A stretch of 64,000 bases of DNA. Origin: an uncultured Christensenella sp. (GTDB lineage Bacteria; Bacillota; Clostridia; Christensenellales; UBA3700). A program made the translations under genes and the position numbers. Under the pieces are notes generated by a model, which worked only from the letters and a program-made list of their open reading frames with translations, did not search any database and had not been told where the DNA came from. This document shows positions 9,191 to 17,547 of the stretch, piece by piece. Every line of letters begins with the position of its first letter. Positions within the stretch are counted from its first letter, which is position 1. The stretch lies in assembly GCA_949284695.1 (NCBI GenBank), contig CASDWJ010000013.1:1-64000 (forward strand), given 5' to 3'.

Positions 9191-10069
9191 TCAGAGGATC
9201 GCAAGATCCTTCATTATTTTTTCGAGTTTTTCTCTGTTGCCGTCAGTCAGCGTGGTCAGAGGCAGGCGCATAAAGGGCTTGCACATACCGAGCAGAGAGC
9301 ATGCCGTCTTGACGGGTATCGGGTTGACTTCGAGGAACATGCCATCGAAGAAAGGCTGATATTTCATCTGCATATCGAGAGCTTTCGCGTGATCGCCGCC
9401 GAGCCATGCGTGAATCATCTCGGACATTATAGCGGGGATCGCGTTGGAAGCGACGGATATAAGTCCGCTGCCGCCTACAGACATGATGGGCACCGCGATG
9501 CAATCGTCGCCCGAGTAGAGGTTGATCTGAGAGCCGCGGATGCGTCTTGACACTTCGAGGATCTGTGCGATATTGCCGCTCGCTTCCTTTATGCCTCTGA
9601 CATTGGGGAGAGCGGTCATCTTTTCTACCGTTTCGGGTTTCATATTGACGCCCGTTCTACCGGGGACGTTGTATGCGACGATCGGGATATCGATCGCGTC
9701 GTTGATCGCCTTATAGTACAGATACAGACCTTCCTGCGTGCACTTGTTGTAGTAGGGAGAGACCGCGAGAACGCCATCCGTGCCCATAGCCTGAGCCTGT
9801 TTGCTGAGTTCTACCGCATGCGCGCAGTCGTTGCTGCCCGTGCCGACGAATACGGCGATCTTTCCGTTCACCTGTTCGATGACCGATCTGACGACCTTTT
9901 CTCTTTCCGCGGCGTTCATTGTGGGGGGTTCGCCCGTAGTACCGCATACGAACAGAGCGTCGACGCCGCCATTGAGCTGAGAGTCGACAATCTTTTCAAG
10001 AGCGGAGTAGTCTACCGCGCCGCTCTCGTCAAACGGCGTGATCATCGCCGTACCGAGACCCTTGAACAT
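9191..10069 (-). CDS. dapA: 4-hydroxy-tetrahydrodipicolinate synthase DapA
   Basis: This 292-residue TIM-barrel lyase condenses pyruvate with aspartate semialdehyde, the first committed step to lysine and diaminopimelate. The Schiff-base lysine lies in VRGIKEASGN; the catalytic tyrosine lies in VSPYYNKCTQEGLYLYY, and the substrate-binding CGTTGEPPTM loop is intact. I chose ATG at 10069 because GAGGTG lies 6 bp upstream; a GTG at 10078 overlaps that site. Sixteen bases separate it from asd. Confidence 0.95.
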   Translation of the reverse strand: MFKGLGTAMITPFDESGAVDYSALEKIVDSQLNGGVDALFVCGTTGEPPTMNAAEREKVVRSVIEQVNGKIAVFVGTGSNDCAHAVELSKQAQAMGTDGVLAVSPYYNKCTQEGLYLYYKAINDAIDIPIVAYNVPGRTGVNMKPETVEKMTALPNVRGIKEASGNIAQILEVSRRIRGSQINLYSGDDCIAVPIMSVGGSGLISVASNAIPAIMSEMIHAWLGGDHAKALDMQMKYQPFFDGMFLEVNPIPVKTACSLLGMCKPFMRLPLTTLTDGNREKLEKIMKDLAIL

Positions 10070-10085
10070 ATCATTCACCTCTATA

Positions 10086-11105
10086 TCAGATTTTTCCGTT
10101 TTCGATCATGTATTCCGCGATCTGGACTGCGTTGCTTGCCGCGCCCTTGCGGATATTGTCGGCGACGACCCAAAGGTTCACGCCGCTTTCGACGGTATCG
10201 TCGATCCTGATCCTGCCGACGTAAACTTCGTCGTGACCCGTTGCGTCGATGGGCATCGGGTACCTGAGGTTGGCGACGTCGTCGACGACCACCACGCCTT
10301 TCTGACCCTTGAGCGCTTCGATGACCGCTTCTTTGGTGCAGGGCTTTTCAAACTCGACGTTGATTGACTCGCTGTGAGAGTTGAGGACGGGCACGCGCAC
10401 AGTCGTAGCGGTGACCTTGATATTCTGATCGCCGAGGATCTTCTTGGTCTCTTTGATCATCTTTTCTTCCTCTTTAGTGTAACCGCTCTCGAGGAACACG
10501 TCGATATGGGGCAGGCAGTTGTTGACTATCTGATAGGGGAACTTCTGCGTCTTGTAGGTCTCGCCCTTTGCAAACGCCTTGATACCTTCGAGCAGGTCGT
10601 TGTAACCCGCTACGCCTGCACCGCTGACAGCCTGATAGGTGCTGTAAACGATCCTCTTGATGCCGAACTTGTCGTAGAGCGGCTTGAGCGCCACCATTGC
10701 CTGAATGGTAGAGCAGTTGGGGTTGGCGATGATGCCGTGGTTCCAGTCGATATCCTGGGGATTGACTTCGGGAACTACGAGCGGAACGTCGTCGTACATA
10801 CGCCACTGGCTGGAGTTGTCGATGACGACCGCACCGTGTTTAGCGAACACGGGCGCGAATTTTGCGCTTGTAGAACCGCCTGCGGAGAACAGCGCAATAT
10901 CTATTTTCTTGTCGAGGACGTTGGCTTCGGTCAGTTCTATGACCGTATAGTCCTTGCCCATAAAATTGACCACTTTGCCCGCGCTCTTTGCAGAAGCGTA
11001 GAGATAGTAGTTTTCGACGGGGAGATTTTTCTCCGCCAGAACTTCGAGGAACTTGTTGCCGACCATGCCGGTTGCGCCGACAACGGCTACGTTGTACTTT
11101 TTCAT
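10086..11105 (-). CDS. asd: Aspartate-semialdehyde dehydrogenase
   Basis: This 339-residue enzyme converts aspartyl phosphate to aspartate semialdehyde, the branch point for lysine, threonine and methionine. The NADP-binding motif VVGATGMVGNKFL is at the N-terminus, the active-site cysteine is in NPNCSTIQAM, and IDNSSQWRM is the conserved substrate loop. The start at 11105 follows AGGAG; the in-frame extension to 11174 runs into the riboswitch terminator and is rejected. It is first in the asd-dapA-dapB operon controlled by the lysine riboswitch. Confidence 0.96.
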   Translation of the reverse strand: MKKYNVAVVGATGMVGNKFLEVLAEKNLPVENYYLYASAKSAGKVVNFMGKDYTVIELTEANVLDKKIDIALFSAGGSTSAKFAPVFAKHGAVVIDNSSQWRMYDDVPLVVPEVNPQDIDWNHGIIANPNCSTIQAMVALKPLYDKFGIKRIVYSTYQAVSGAGVAGYNDLLEGIKAFAKGETYKTQKFPYQIVNNCLPHIDVFLESGYTKEEEKMIKETKKILGDQNIKVTATTVRVPVLNSHSESINVEFEKPCTKEAVIEALKGQKGVVVVDDVANLRYPMPIDATGHDEVYVGRIRIDDTVESGVNLWVVADNIRKGAASNAVQIAEYMIENGKI

Positions 11106-11159
11106 ATTGACTCCTGTTTTACGGCGTTTTGCCGAAATTTTGTTTACTGATTCTGCAAT

Positions 11160-11191
11160 AAAAAATCCGTTCACGCAAACAACGGAACGGA
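11160..11191 (-). terminator. Riboswitch-controlled terminator before asd
   Basis: On the minus strand TCCGTT pairs with AACGGA and is followed by six T residues (plus-strand coordinates 11181-11186 with 11166-11171, A-run 11160-11165). A second copy of the upstream arm (11186-11191) allows alternative pairing. It lies between the lysine aptamer and asd, as expected for transcriptional control. Confidence 0.8.
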
Positions 11192-11221
11192 AAAGGGAAA
11201 ACGAAAAAAGGTTTCCGCAAA

Positions 11222-11374
11222 TAGCGCTCCATCGTAAGATGACAGATACGGAACTCTTAACTCCGCATCCAGCCGCGCGCCCGTCAAGGAGAGAGAGCGA
11301 CTTCGGCGATAAACCCTTTCGGCGGCGTCCCTTGAGACGTAAACCCGCGTACTGATGAGTACCGCGCCTCTATT
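11222..11374 (-). promoter_or_regulatory. Lysine riboswitch (L box)
   Basis: Read on the minus strand, this segment shows the conserved blocks of the lysine aptamer in order: AGAGGCGCGGTACTC and CATCAGTA, then CCGAAAGGGT, ATCGCCGAAG, GGCTGGATGCGG, CCGTATCTGTCA and the closing GATGGAGCGCTAT. A terminator follows before asd. Known behaviour of the class is that lysine binding favours the terminator, switching off asd-dapA-dapB when lysine is plentiful. Confidence 0.94.
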
Positions 11375-11384
11375 GCTGTCAACA

Positions 11385-11413
11385 ATAATATCACAACCGT
11401 TGCTGTCTGTAAA
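11385..11413 (-). promoter_or_regulatory. Promoter of asd-dapA-dapB
   Basis: On the minus strand TTTACA (11413-11408), 17 bp and TATTAT (11390-11385). It lies just upstream of the lysine aptamer. Confidence 0.8.
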
Positions 11414-11454
11414 GCGTTTTCGCTTAATTTTGTAAATAGTTGACGATAATTCTA

Positions 11455-11483
11455 TTGCTCTTTTTATAAAAGTAGTGTAAAAT
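11455..11483 (+). promoter_or_regulatory. Promoter of the 11520 operon
   Basis: TTGCTC (11455-11460), 17-bp spacer and TAAAAT (11478-11483), divergent from the asd promoter. The gene at 11520 has a CAGGAG site. Confidence 0.6.
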
Positions 11484-11519
11484 AGTTGATACGATATTTT
11501 TTATATTCAGGAGAATACA

Positions 11520-12521
11520 ATGTCAAAGCTGACTAAACTTGCCGCGAAGATGACGCTCGGCAAGGATCTGGGACCCGAAAGGGATTACAACGAACGCGGC
11601 AGGGTGCGCAAGGCGCTTTCTACGTTCGGCTCCAATCTTAAGAACATGCTTGCCATCAATCTTATGCTGGACATATTCGCGTTGCCGTTCATCGTCCTGT
11701 TCGTCTTTCTTATGGGAAGTTACGAGCAGAGTCAGATCGCGGCGGCGGGCTACAGCTTTTCCGGCTTTCTCGGCATAGGATACGGGCTTGTCGACGACAC
11801 GGTCGCGGGCATAAATCTCATATACGGCATCAGGAGCGATTTCTTCCTCTATTTCTTTACGCCGTGCCTTATGATCTTCTCGATAGGTCTTGCGGGCGCA
11901 TACCATTGCATAAGAAACTATTACTGGGGAGTGCAGGTCAAGATACTCAAGCACTTCTTAAGAGGTATAAAACTGCATTGGTGGAAGTTCCTGATCACGT
12001 TCACCTATCTCGGACTGGTGGGTACGAGCGCGGCTTGCGGCACGATTGAGCTGATGCGTCTGTTCTCGACCACGGGCGGCGCGCCTGCGGGCATATGGGT
12101 GTGGAGCATAGGTTCGCTTTTGCTCGGACTTTTGTCCATGCTGTTTGCGGCGGTATATCTGCCGACGAGCGTCTCGTTCAACTTCAGGTACGGCGACACG
12201 ATCAAGAACAGCTGTATCTCGGCGATAATAATGTTCCTGCCCAACCTCATACTCACGGTACTTATGGTCGCGCCCATGCTGCTCATCATGGTCAATATAG
12301 TCAAATATATCGTCTATATCGTGATGATAACGGTCGGAGCCGGTCTTTACATCACGCTCAACGTCGCGTTCGGCGGGTTCTGCAACGACCTTCTCGTCAA
12401 CGAGATGTACGTCTACGAGCAGGAGCAGGCGGCAAAAGAGGCGTTGGCGCAGAAGAAGATCCAGACTAAAGTGGCGGCGAAAGCGAAGCGCGTAAATCCC
12501 AAAAAAGGCAAGAAGAGATGA
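11520..12521 (+). CDS. Multi-pass membrane protein of unknown function
   Basis: This 333-residue protein has a basic N-terminus and about six hydrophobic segments (near residues 42-65, 100-130, 158-180, 192-220, 238-265 and 265-290). It ends in a lysine-rich cytoplasmic tail (KVAAKAKRVNPKKGKKR). Layout is reminiscent of YesL/DUF624-type proteins, but I cannot confirm a family. It opens an operon whose next gene overlaps its stop codon by 4 bp (ATGA), so translation of the two is coupled. Confidence 0.75.
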   Translation: MSKLTKLAAKMTLGKDLGPERDYNERGRVRKALSTFGSNLKNMLAINLMLDIFALPFIVLFVFLMGSYEQSQIAAAGYSFSGFLGIGYGLVDDTVAGINLIYGIRSDFFLYFFTPCLMIFSIGLAGAYHCIRNYYWGVQVKILKHFLRGIKLHWWKFLITFTYLGLVGTSAACGTIELMRLFSTTGGAPAGIWVWSIGSLLLGLLSMLFAAVYLPTSVSFNFRYGDTIKNSCISAIIMFLPNLILTVLMVAPMLLIMVNIVKYIVYIVMITVGAGLYITLNVAFGGFCNDLLVNEMYVYEQEQAAKEALAQKKIQTKVAAKAKRVNPKKGKKR

Positions 12522-13234
12522 ACGGATACGGCTGCTTAGCGGCGTATTACGACCGTCTGATGACAGATTTCGATTACGACGGCTATCTCGGAGTGCTTGA
12601 TCGCGAACTCGGAGGGTCGGAAGGCATAGATCTCTGTTGCGGCAGCGGCAGGATCACCGTCGCGCTCGCAAAGAAGGGCAAGAAGATGACGGGAGTTGAT
12701 CTGAGCCCTGAAATGCTGGGCGAGGCGGCGAAGAACGCTCGTGCGGCGGGAGTCAGACCCGTGTTCGTGCTGTCGGACGCGGCGGCGTTCAGACCTCAGC
12801 ACAAAGTCGACTTCGTGACCTGCGTATGCGACGGGGTCAACTACATACCGACGAAAAAACTGCCCGCCTTTTTCGACGGCATAGCGGATATGCTGAAAGA
12901 CGGCGGGAAATTCGTGTTCGACGTTTCGAGCGAATACAAGATAAAGCGCATTATATCCGACAACGTCTTTTACGAGGACTACGACGACATGACGTATCTC
13001 TGGAGCAACTCGCTTTTTGCGGGCGGCGTGAGAATGGAGCTTACGTTTTTCGTAAAGGACGCGGACGGAAAATATACAAAAATGACGGAGGAGCACACCC
13101 AGTACGCGCACGGTCGCGAGGCGGTCGAAAGCGCTCTCGCAAAGAGATTTTCTTTTAGAGCCTGCGACTTTGAGACCATGGGCAAGGCGGGCGCAAAGAC
13201 GGCGCGCATATTGTGGGTCTGCGAGAAATTGTGA
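12518..13234 (+). CDS. Class I SAM-dependent methyltransferase
   Basis: This 238-residue protein has a Rossmann methyltransferase core. Motif I is GIDLCCGSGRITVALAK (residues about 36-52), followed by TGVDLSPEML (motif II acidic residue) and VTCVCDGVNYI (motif IV region). The substrate is not predictable from sequence. The start overlaps the upstream stop (ATGA), and its own stop overlaps the hslO start (TGATG), making a tightly coupled operon. Confidence 0.88.
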   Translation: MNGYGCLAAYYDRLMTDFDYDGYLGVLDRELGGSEGIDLCCGSGRITVALAKKGKKMTGVDLSPEMLGEAAKNARAAGVRPVFVLSDAAAFRPQHKVDFVTCVCDGVNYIPTKKLPAFFDGIADMLKDGGKFVFDVSSEYKIKRIISDNVFYEDYDDMTYLWSNSLFAGGVRMELTFFVKDADGKYTKMTEEHTQYAHGREAVESALAKRFSFRACDFETMGKAGAKTARILWVCEKL

Positions 13235-14109
13235 TGGATATACTTTGCAGGTCTATGCTTTTTGAAGGCAAGGCTGTAGTTACGGCAATAGATTGCACAG
13301 AGACGGCGGAGAAGGCGAGACAGCTTCACGGCACCTCTCCCAGCGCCACCAACGCGCTTGCGAGAGTGCTCTCGATGGGCGTTTTTATGAGCGCGGGATT
13401 CAAAGGTCTGAAGCACAGACTGACGCTCATCGTGGACGGCGGCGGCGCGGGCGGCAATATCATCGTCTGCGGCGATTCCGGGTCAAAGGTGCGCTGTCGC
13501 ATGGACAATCCCGAGTGTTTTGCGGGAGAGGGAGTGAGGCCGGTTGCGGAAGTGGTCGGCAACGACGGCAGACTGACCGTCATCAAGGATTTCGGTCTCA
13601 AAGAGCCGTACAACGGCACGGTAAAACTGGTGAACGGTAGCGTGGACGCGGATTATTCTTATTATTTCACTGTATCGGAACAGCTCCCGAGCGCAATCGC
13701 GACGGGCGTAAAGCTCAACCCCGACGGAAGCGTAGCGGCGGCGGGAGCGGTTATAGTTCAGCCTATGCCCAATTGTCCGCCCGAGATAATTGAGACGCTT
13801 GTCGACGCGGTCAGACGTTTCGGCAATATGGACGAACTCGTATCCACGCATACGCCTCCCGCGCTGATAGAGGAGTATTTCGGTCAGTTCGACAACAAGC
13901 CGCTTCAGCCCACGTACCCCGCGTACGTATGCAGTTGCAGCAGGGAGGCGATGGAGAGGATACTTATCTCCATGGGCAAAAAGGACGCGCTCGAGATCGC
14001 CGAGCAGAACGGAGTCGTGGAGTTTTCCTGCGATTTCTGTCACAGAAAGGAAGTTTTCACAAAAGAGGATATAGAGAGGATTTTCGAGGAAGCAAATGGC
14101 GACGATTAA
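13234..14109 (+). CDS. hslO: Redox-regulated chaperone Hsp33
   Basis: This 291-residue holdase is switched on by oxidation of a C-terminal zinc centre. The cysteine pattern is intact: CSC at about residues 237-239 and CDFC at about 270-273. The N-terminal substrate-binding domain has the expected HGTSPSATNALAR and GGGAGGNIIV segments. ATG at 13234 overlaps the methyltransferase stop; an in-frame GTG at 13213 lies inside that gene and is less likely. The gene after it starts 14 bp before this one ends. Confidence 0.95.
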   Translation: MDILCRSMLFEGKAVVTAIDCTETAEKARQLHGTSPSATNALARVLSMGVFMSAGFKGLKHRLTLIVDGGGAGGNIIVCGDSGSKVRCRMDNPECFAGEGVRPVAEVVGNDGRLTVIKDFGLKEPYNGTVKLVNGSVDADYSYYFTVSEQLPSAIATGVKLNPDGSVAAAGAVIVQPMPNCPPEIIETLVDAVRRFGNMDELVSTHTPPALIEEYFGQFDNKPLQPTYPAYVCSCSREAMERILISMGKKDALEIAEQNGVVEFSCDFCHRKEVFTKEDIERIFEEANGDD

Positions 14110-15871
14110 ATTTCCGACAGCCGAAGATTTCGATCCCGAAAGACTGCTCACGCTTGCAGAAGGTATGCTCGCAAAGGGTAAAGCCGCCGAAAGCGTGAAA
14201 TTGCTCAACAGATTCGGGCTTAAAGATATGCGCTCCGACAAGGTGCGAGGCATTGCTTTTGCCGAAATGAGCAACTATCCCGTATCCAATTACTATCTGC
14301 ACAGGGCGCTGAAGAAGTATATGTCGTCGGGCGGCAACGTCAAGGACGCTTCGGTCAAACCTGTTGTCAGAGAGCTTGTCAGCAACAACATTCAGATGCA
14401 GAACGCCGAAGCCGTAGGGTATTATTTCGGACTTGTGAAAGACACTCTCGATTTTTCGTCCGCGCCCGAAGGCGAAAAGAAGGTGCTCGAAAGGGCGTTC
14501 CGCGATTTCGCGATGTCGCTTCAGAGTTTTTCCATGCCCATTGACGGGCTTGAGGGAGAGCCGGTGCCGGACGACAAGGTATTCGCGATACTTCAACAGG
14601 CGAGAGCGCTCGTCGACAAGGGAAAGTGCCGTCAGGCGGTCAATTTCCTGCTCGGAAAAATAGATCAGGCGGGAGAATACACCTGCGAATTTTACAGGAT
14701 AATCGCAAGATGTTGCCTGAAATTCGACTGCGAAAAGGCGCTTTTTTACGCAGACAAAGTGCTCGAGATCGTCTCCGACGACGTCTCCGCGCTCTGCATA
14801 AAGTTCAGCGCCGCATACGTACTGGGAGATACTTATATGACTGACGAGGTCGCCGACAGGCTGATCGACGCGGTGGATTCTGACGATCTGAAAGGACTGA
14901 GAGATATTTTCGCGGCGTTCGTCAGCTGCGGATATTACGAAAAACTTCTCGAACTCGCGCGTTCGCTGACCGTCGAGGATCCCGACTATTATTATTACAA
15001 CAAGATGTACGCGATCGCTCTCAACCTCTGCGGAAAGAGAGAGGAAGCGCTCAAGGTGATCAACGCGCAGGTCGCGCTTATGGGCGAAACCGACGACGCG
15101 AAATTCGTCAGGACCTATCTCGAAAAGTATTCCGACTGCATGATACGCCCCACTTTTTACGACTTTGCGCCGCTCGAGATGGCTGAGGACATGAAGGCGG
15201 ATATAGACGCGATCGTCCGTATGCTTCCGATGCGCACCACGGCGGAAGGTACGAGGATGTCGGGCACGCAGAGAGATCTGAAAAACGCGATACTCAAAAT
15301 AAAAGACAGACTGACCGCGTACGAATATTTCGTAAGATTCGGGATAGAGAACTGCCCGATAGACGAAAAACTCGGTATAATCACTTTCGCGATCTTCCTC
15401 TGCGACAGCAAGCAGACCGCCGACGTCAGAGAATTCGTCGCGGATATGCTTCTCGACGACGACATCACGCCCGCGCTGAAAGAGGAGATAATCACATGTA
15501 TGTTCCTCTATTCGGACGCAAGCGTTATATATTACGTTCACAACGGCAGAATGTACAGAATGAACACGCGCGCGCCGAGGATAATCGAAAATTCAGACCT
15601 TCTGTTCAGACGCGCTTACGTGACGATACGCGTGACGGGAGCAATGGAGGGAAAGTATTCGCAAAGACAGCTCGACGACGCGGTCGAACGCGTTATGGCG
15701 GCGCTTATATCGCAGAACAAGATCGCTCTGGTAGAGGATTATCAGACCTTCGTCAAGATGGTGATGTACTATCTCGCCAACGCGGGCGCGGGAGATAACA
15801 AACGCGTGCTCGAAAAGGCGACCGATATTGATTTTGTCGATAAACAGGACGATTACGAACTGTTCACATAA
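14096..15871 (+). CDS. TPR-like helical repeat protein
   Basis: This 591-residue soluble protein has no signal peptide. It is almost wholly alpha-helical, with repeated helix pairs suggestive of degenerate tetratricopeptide repeats: LTLAEGMLAKGKAAESVKLL near residues 15-35, ILQQARALVDKGKCRQAVNF near 165-185, and ALNLCGKREEALKVINAQVAL near 305-325. No enzyme motif is visible. Its start lies inside hslO (14-bp overlap) with an AGGAAG site, and a HD-domain gene follows 14 bp later. A scaffold role is only a guess. Confidence 0.72.
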   Translation: MATIKFPTAEDFDPERLLTLAEGMLAKGKAAESVKLLNRFGLKDMRSDKVRGIAFAEMSNYPVSNYYLHRALKKYMSSGGNVKDASVKPVVRELVSNNIQMQNAEAVGYYFGLVKDTLDFSSAPEGEKKVLERAFRDFAMSLQSFSMPIDGLEGEPVPDDKVFAILQQARALVDKGKCRQAVNFLLGKIDQAGEYTCEFYRIIARCCLKFDCEKALFYADKVLEIVSDDVSALCIKFSAAYVLGDTYMTDEVADRLIDAVDSDDLKGLRDIFAAFVSCGYYEKLLELARSLTVEDPDYYYYNKMYAIALNLCGKREEALKVINAQVALMGETDDAKFVRTYLEKYSDCMIRPTFYDFAPLEMAEDMKADIDAIVRMLPMRTTAEGTRMSGTQRDLKNAILKIKDRLTAYEYFVRFGIENCPIDEKLGIITFAIFLCDSKQTADVREFVADMLLDDDITPALKEEIITCMFLYSDASVIYYVHNGRMYRMNTRAPRIIENSDLLFRRAYVTIRVTGAMEGKYSQRQLDDAVERVMAALISQNKIALVEDYQTFVKMVMYYLANAGAGDNKRVLEKATDIDFVDKQDDYELFT

Positions 15872-15885
15872 GGAGAGGGGAAAAT

Positions 15886-16608
15886 ATGATAAGATACGAG
15901 GACGTAAGGAACAATGCCGAAATTCAGATGCTGATAGACGGCGCCAACCACGTGCTCAGCGCGATGAAGTATACAGAGCACGGTCTGAGACACGTCGGAT
16001 ACGTGTCGCGCACGGCGTATATGATACTCGACAAGCTCGGTTATGACGACAAGACCAAGGAACTTGCGAGGATAGCGGGATACGTGCACGACGTGGGCAA
16101 TATGATCAACCGCAAAGATCACGGCGTGACCGGCGCGACGCTGATATATCCGATACTCAAGGATATGGGCATGCCGCTCGAGGACGTCTGCGCGGTATGT
16201 TCCGCGGTGGGCAACCACGAGGAGGAGATAGGAAGCGTTGTCAACGAGATCGCGGCGGCAATAATAATCGCCGACAAGAGCGACGCGCACCGCACGAGAG
16301 TCAAGCGACTCAACGAGCGCAACGAGGATATTCACGACATCGTCAATTATTCGATACGCAAGAATATCGTGCTCGTCGACGGCGAAAAGAAGATAATAAG
16401 CGTGAAATTCTATATGGACAATTCCTCGTCCGTGATGGATTATCTCAAGATATTCCTGCCGCGCATGGTGATGAGCGAAAAGGCGGCAAAATTCCTCGGC
16501 TGCGAATTCAGACTGTATATCAACAACGTCATAATAAACACGGTCAAAAGAATGAGCAGGAAACAGATGGACGACGTGCCTAAGCCCGATGACGACGATA
16601 TAGAATAA
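15886..16608 (+). CDS. HD-domain phosphohydrolase
   Basis: This 240-residue protein has an HD-superfamily metal centre: the first histidine in EHGLRHVGYVS, the HD pair in GYVHDVGNMI (residues about 66-75), further histidines in KDHGVTGA and VGNHEEEIG, and an aspartate in IIADKSDAHR. Related proteins hydrolyse phosphate esters of nucleotides, including cyclic dinucleotides in the HD-GYP branch, but no GYP motif is seen and the substrate is unknown. The acidic tail (KPDDDDIE) is unusual. AGGAGAGGGG precedes the ATG. It ends the operon. Confidence 0.82.
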   Translation: MIRYEDVRNNAEIQMLIDGANHVLSAMKYTEHGLRHVGYVSRTAYMILDKLGYDDKTKELARIAGYVHDVGNMINRKDHGVTGATLIYPILKDMGMPLEDVCAVCSAVGNHEEEIGSVVNEIAAAIIIADKSDAHRTRVKRLNERNEDIHDIVNYSIRKNIVLVDGEKKIISVKFYMDNSSSVMDYLKIFLPRMVMSEKAAKFLGCEFRLYINNVIINTVKRMSRKQMDDVPKPDDDDIE

Positions 16609-16647
16609 GGTCGTCGAAAACTGTGAAACAATATTGATATCCGATTT

Positions 16648-16669
16648 GCGCGCGTAAAATTACGCGCGC
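16648..16669. repeat. GC-rich palindrome between convergent genes
   Basis: GCGCGCGTAA (16648-16657) and TTACGCGCGC (16660-16669) form a perfect 10-bp stem with a 2-nt spacer between the convergent genes ending at 16608 and 16712. There is no good T-run, so termination would be weak or factor-assisted. Confidence 0.5.
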
Positions 16670-16711
16670 GTTCTTACTTTCTCATATTTCCGGTATGCCG
16701 CGTAAATAAAT

Positions 16712-17452
16712 CTAAGCAGAGTCCGATCTTTCGCCGTATATCCTCGCGGCTACGGCGAGAGCGAGAGTGACAGTGGCTACAATGATATAATAGGTTTTCA
16801 GCGGAGTCAGCAGAGAGAGCAGGTACAGCAATGCGGAAACAACGGCAAAACGGTAAGAGTTTTTCGTGCTCAACACGACGGGTACAAGCGTTTTCAACGT
16901 CGCGTGAGGTGCGGGTCTGACCGCTTCGTCGTCGAGTGCGCCGAGCTTTTTCAGCTTTTTGTACAGCGGCTTAAGGGTCGAAAATCTTATATCGACTTCG
17001 GGCATCGCACAGGCTATGGCTGTGGTTGAACGCTCGAAACGCGCACACCAGACGGTGAGTTTTTTAATTCCTTTTTCGCGGCATTTTTTGTAAAGAGCGG
17101 CAATGTTGTCTCGTGACGGACAGGAGAATTTGAGAAAGAGGCAGACTGCGCCGTTCCTGCAAGCGTACAGCCCGTCGTCGGGAGTCGCTTCGCTGACGAT
17201 CCCTGCTTTGACGAAATACGGGACCACATCTTTTTCGTCAGAAAGAATGCAGTATGTAACGAAAGAGCGGTAATCCGTACGCCTTTTTCTGCCGCCGCGC
17301 ACGAGGTAAGCTAAGATACACGTGGCGGCTATCGCGGCTAAGAAAGAGACGGCTAGTTTGACCGCAAAACGCGCGGTGACGAGACCGCAGAGTATAAAGC
17401 TGAGGACGAAAACGCCCAGTACCGTAAATAAAATGTCTATATATCTGTGCAT
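16712..17452 (-). CDS. Membrane protein of unknown function
   Basis: This 246-residue protein has two transmembrane helices at the N-terminus (ILFTVLGVFVLSFILCGLV and VKLAVSFLAAIAATCILAYL). A soluble domain of about 120 residues follows, rich in cysteines (about six), and two helices close the C-terminus. The soluble part (DGLYACRNGAVCLFLKF, KKLTVWCARF) is not recognised. I chose ATG at 17452; a longer in-frame TTG start at 17512 would put the start inside the likely promoter. The ribosome-binding site is weak (AGGAT directly before ATG). It is transcribed away from nadD. Confidence 0.65.
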   Translation of the reverse strand: MHRYIDILFTVLGVFVLSFILCGLVTARFAVKLAVSFLAAIAATCILAYLVRGGRKRRTDYRSFVTYCILSDEKDVVPYFVKAGIVSEATPDDGLYACRNGAVCLFLKFSCPSRDNIAALYKKCREKGIKKLTVWCARFERSTTAIACAMPEVDIRFSTLKPLYKKLKKLGALDDEAVRPAPHATLKTLVPVVLSTKNSYRFAVVSALLYLLSLLTPLKTYYIIVATVTLALAVAARIYGERSDSA

Positions 17453-17512
17453 ATCCTGATTTTTGCCGTTTTTCCAAACCCTATACTTAATACGCGAAAT
17501 TTTCAAAAACAA

Positions 17513-17541
17513 TTGATTGAACGCGCGTTTTGATATATAAT
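17513..17541 (+). promoter_or_regulatory. Promoter giving a leaderless nadD-yqeK mRNA
   Basis: TTGATT (17513-17518), 17-bp spacer and perfect TATAAT (17536-17541). The ATG at 17548 is 7 bp beyond the -10 box, the usual place for the first transcribed base, and no ribosome-binding site is present. Confidence 0.75.
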
Positions 17542-17547
17542 AATCGT

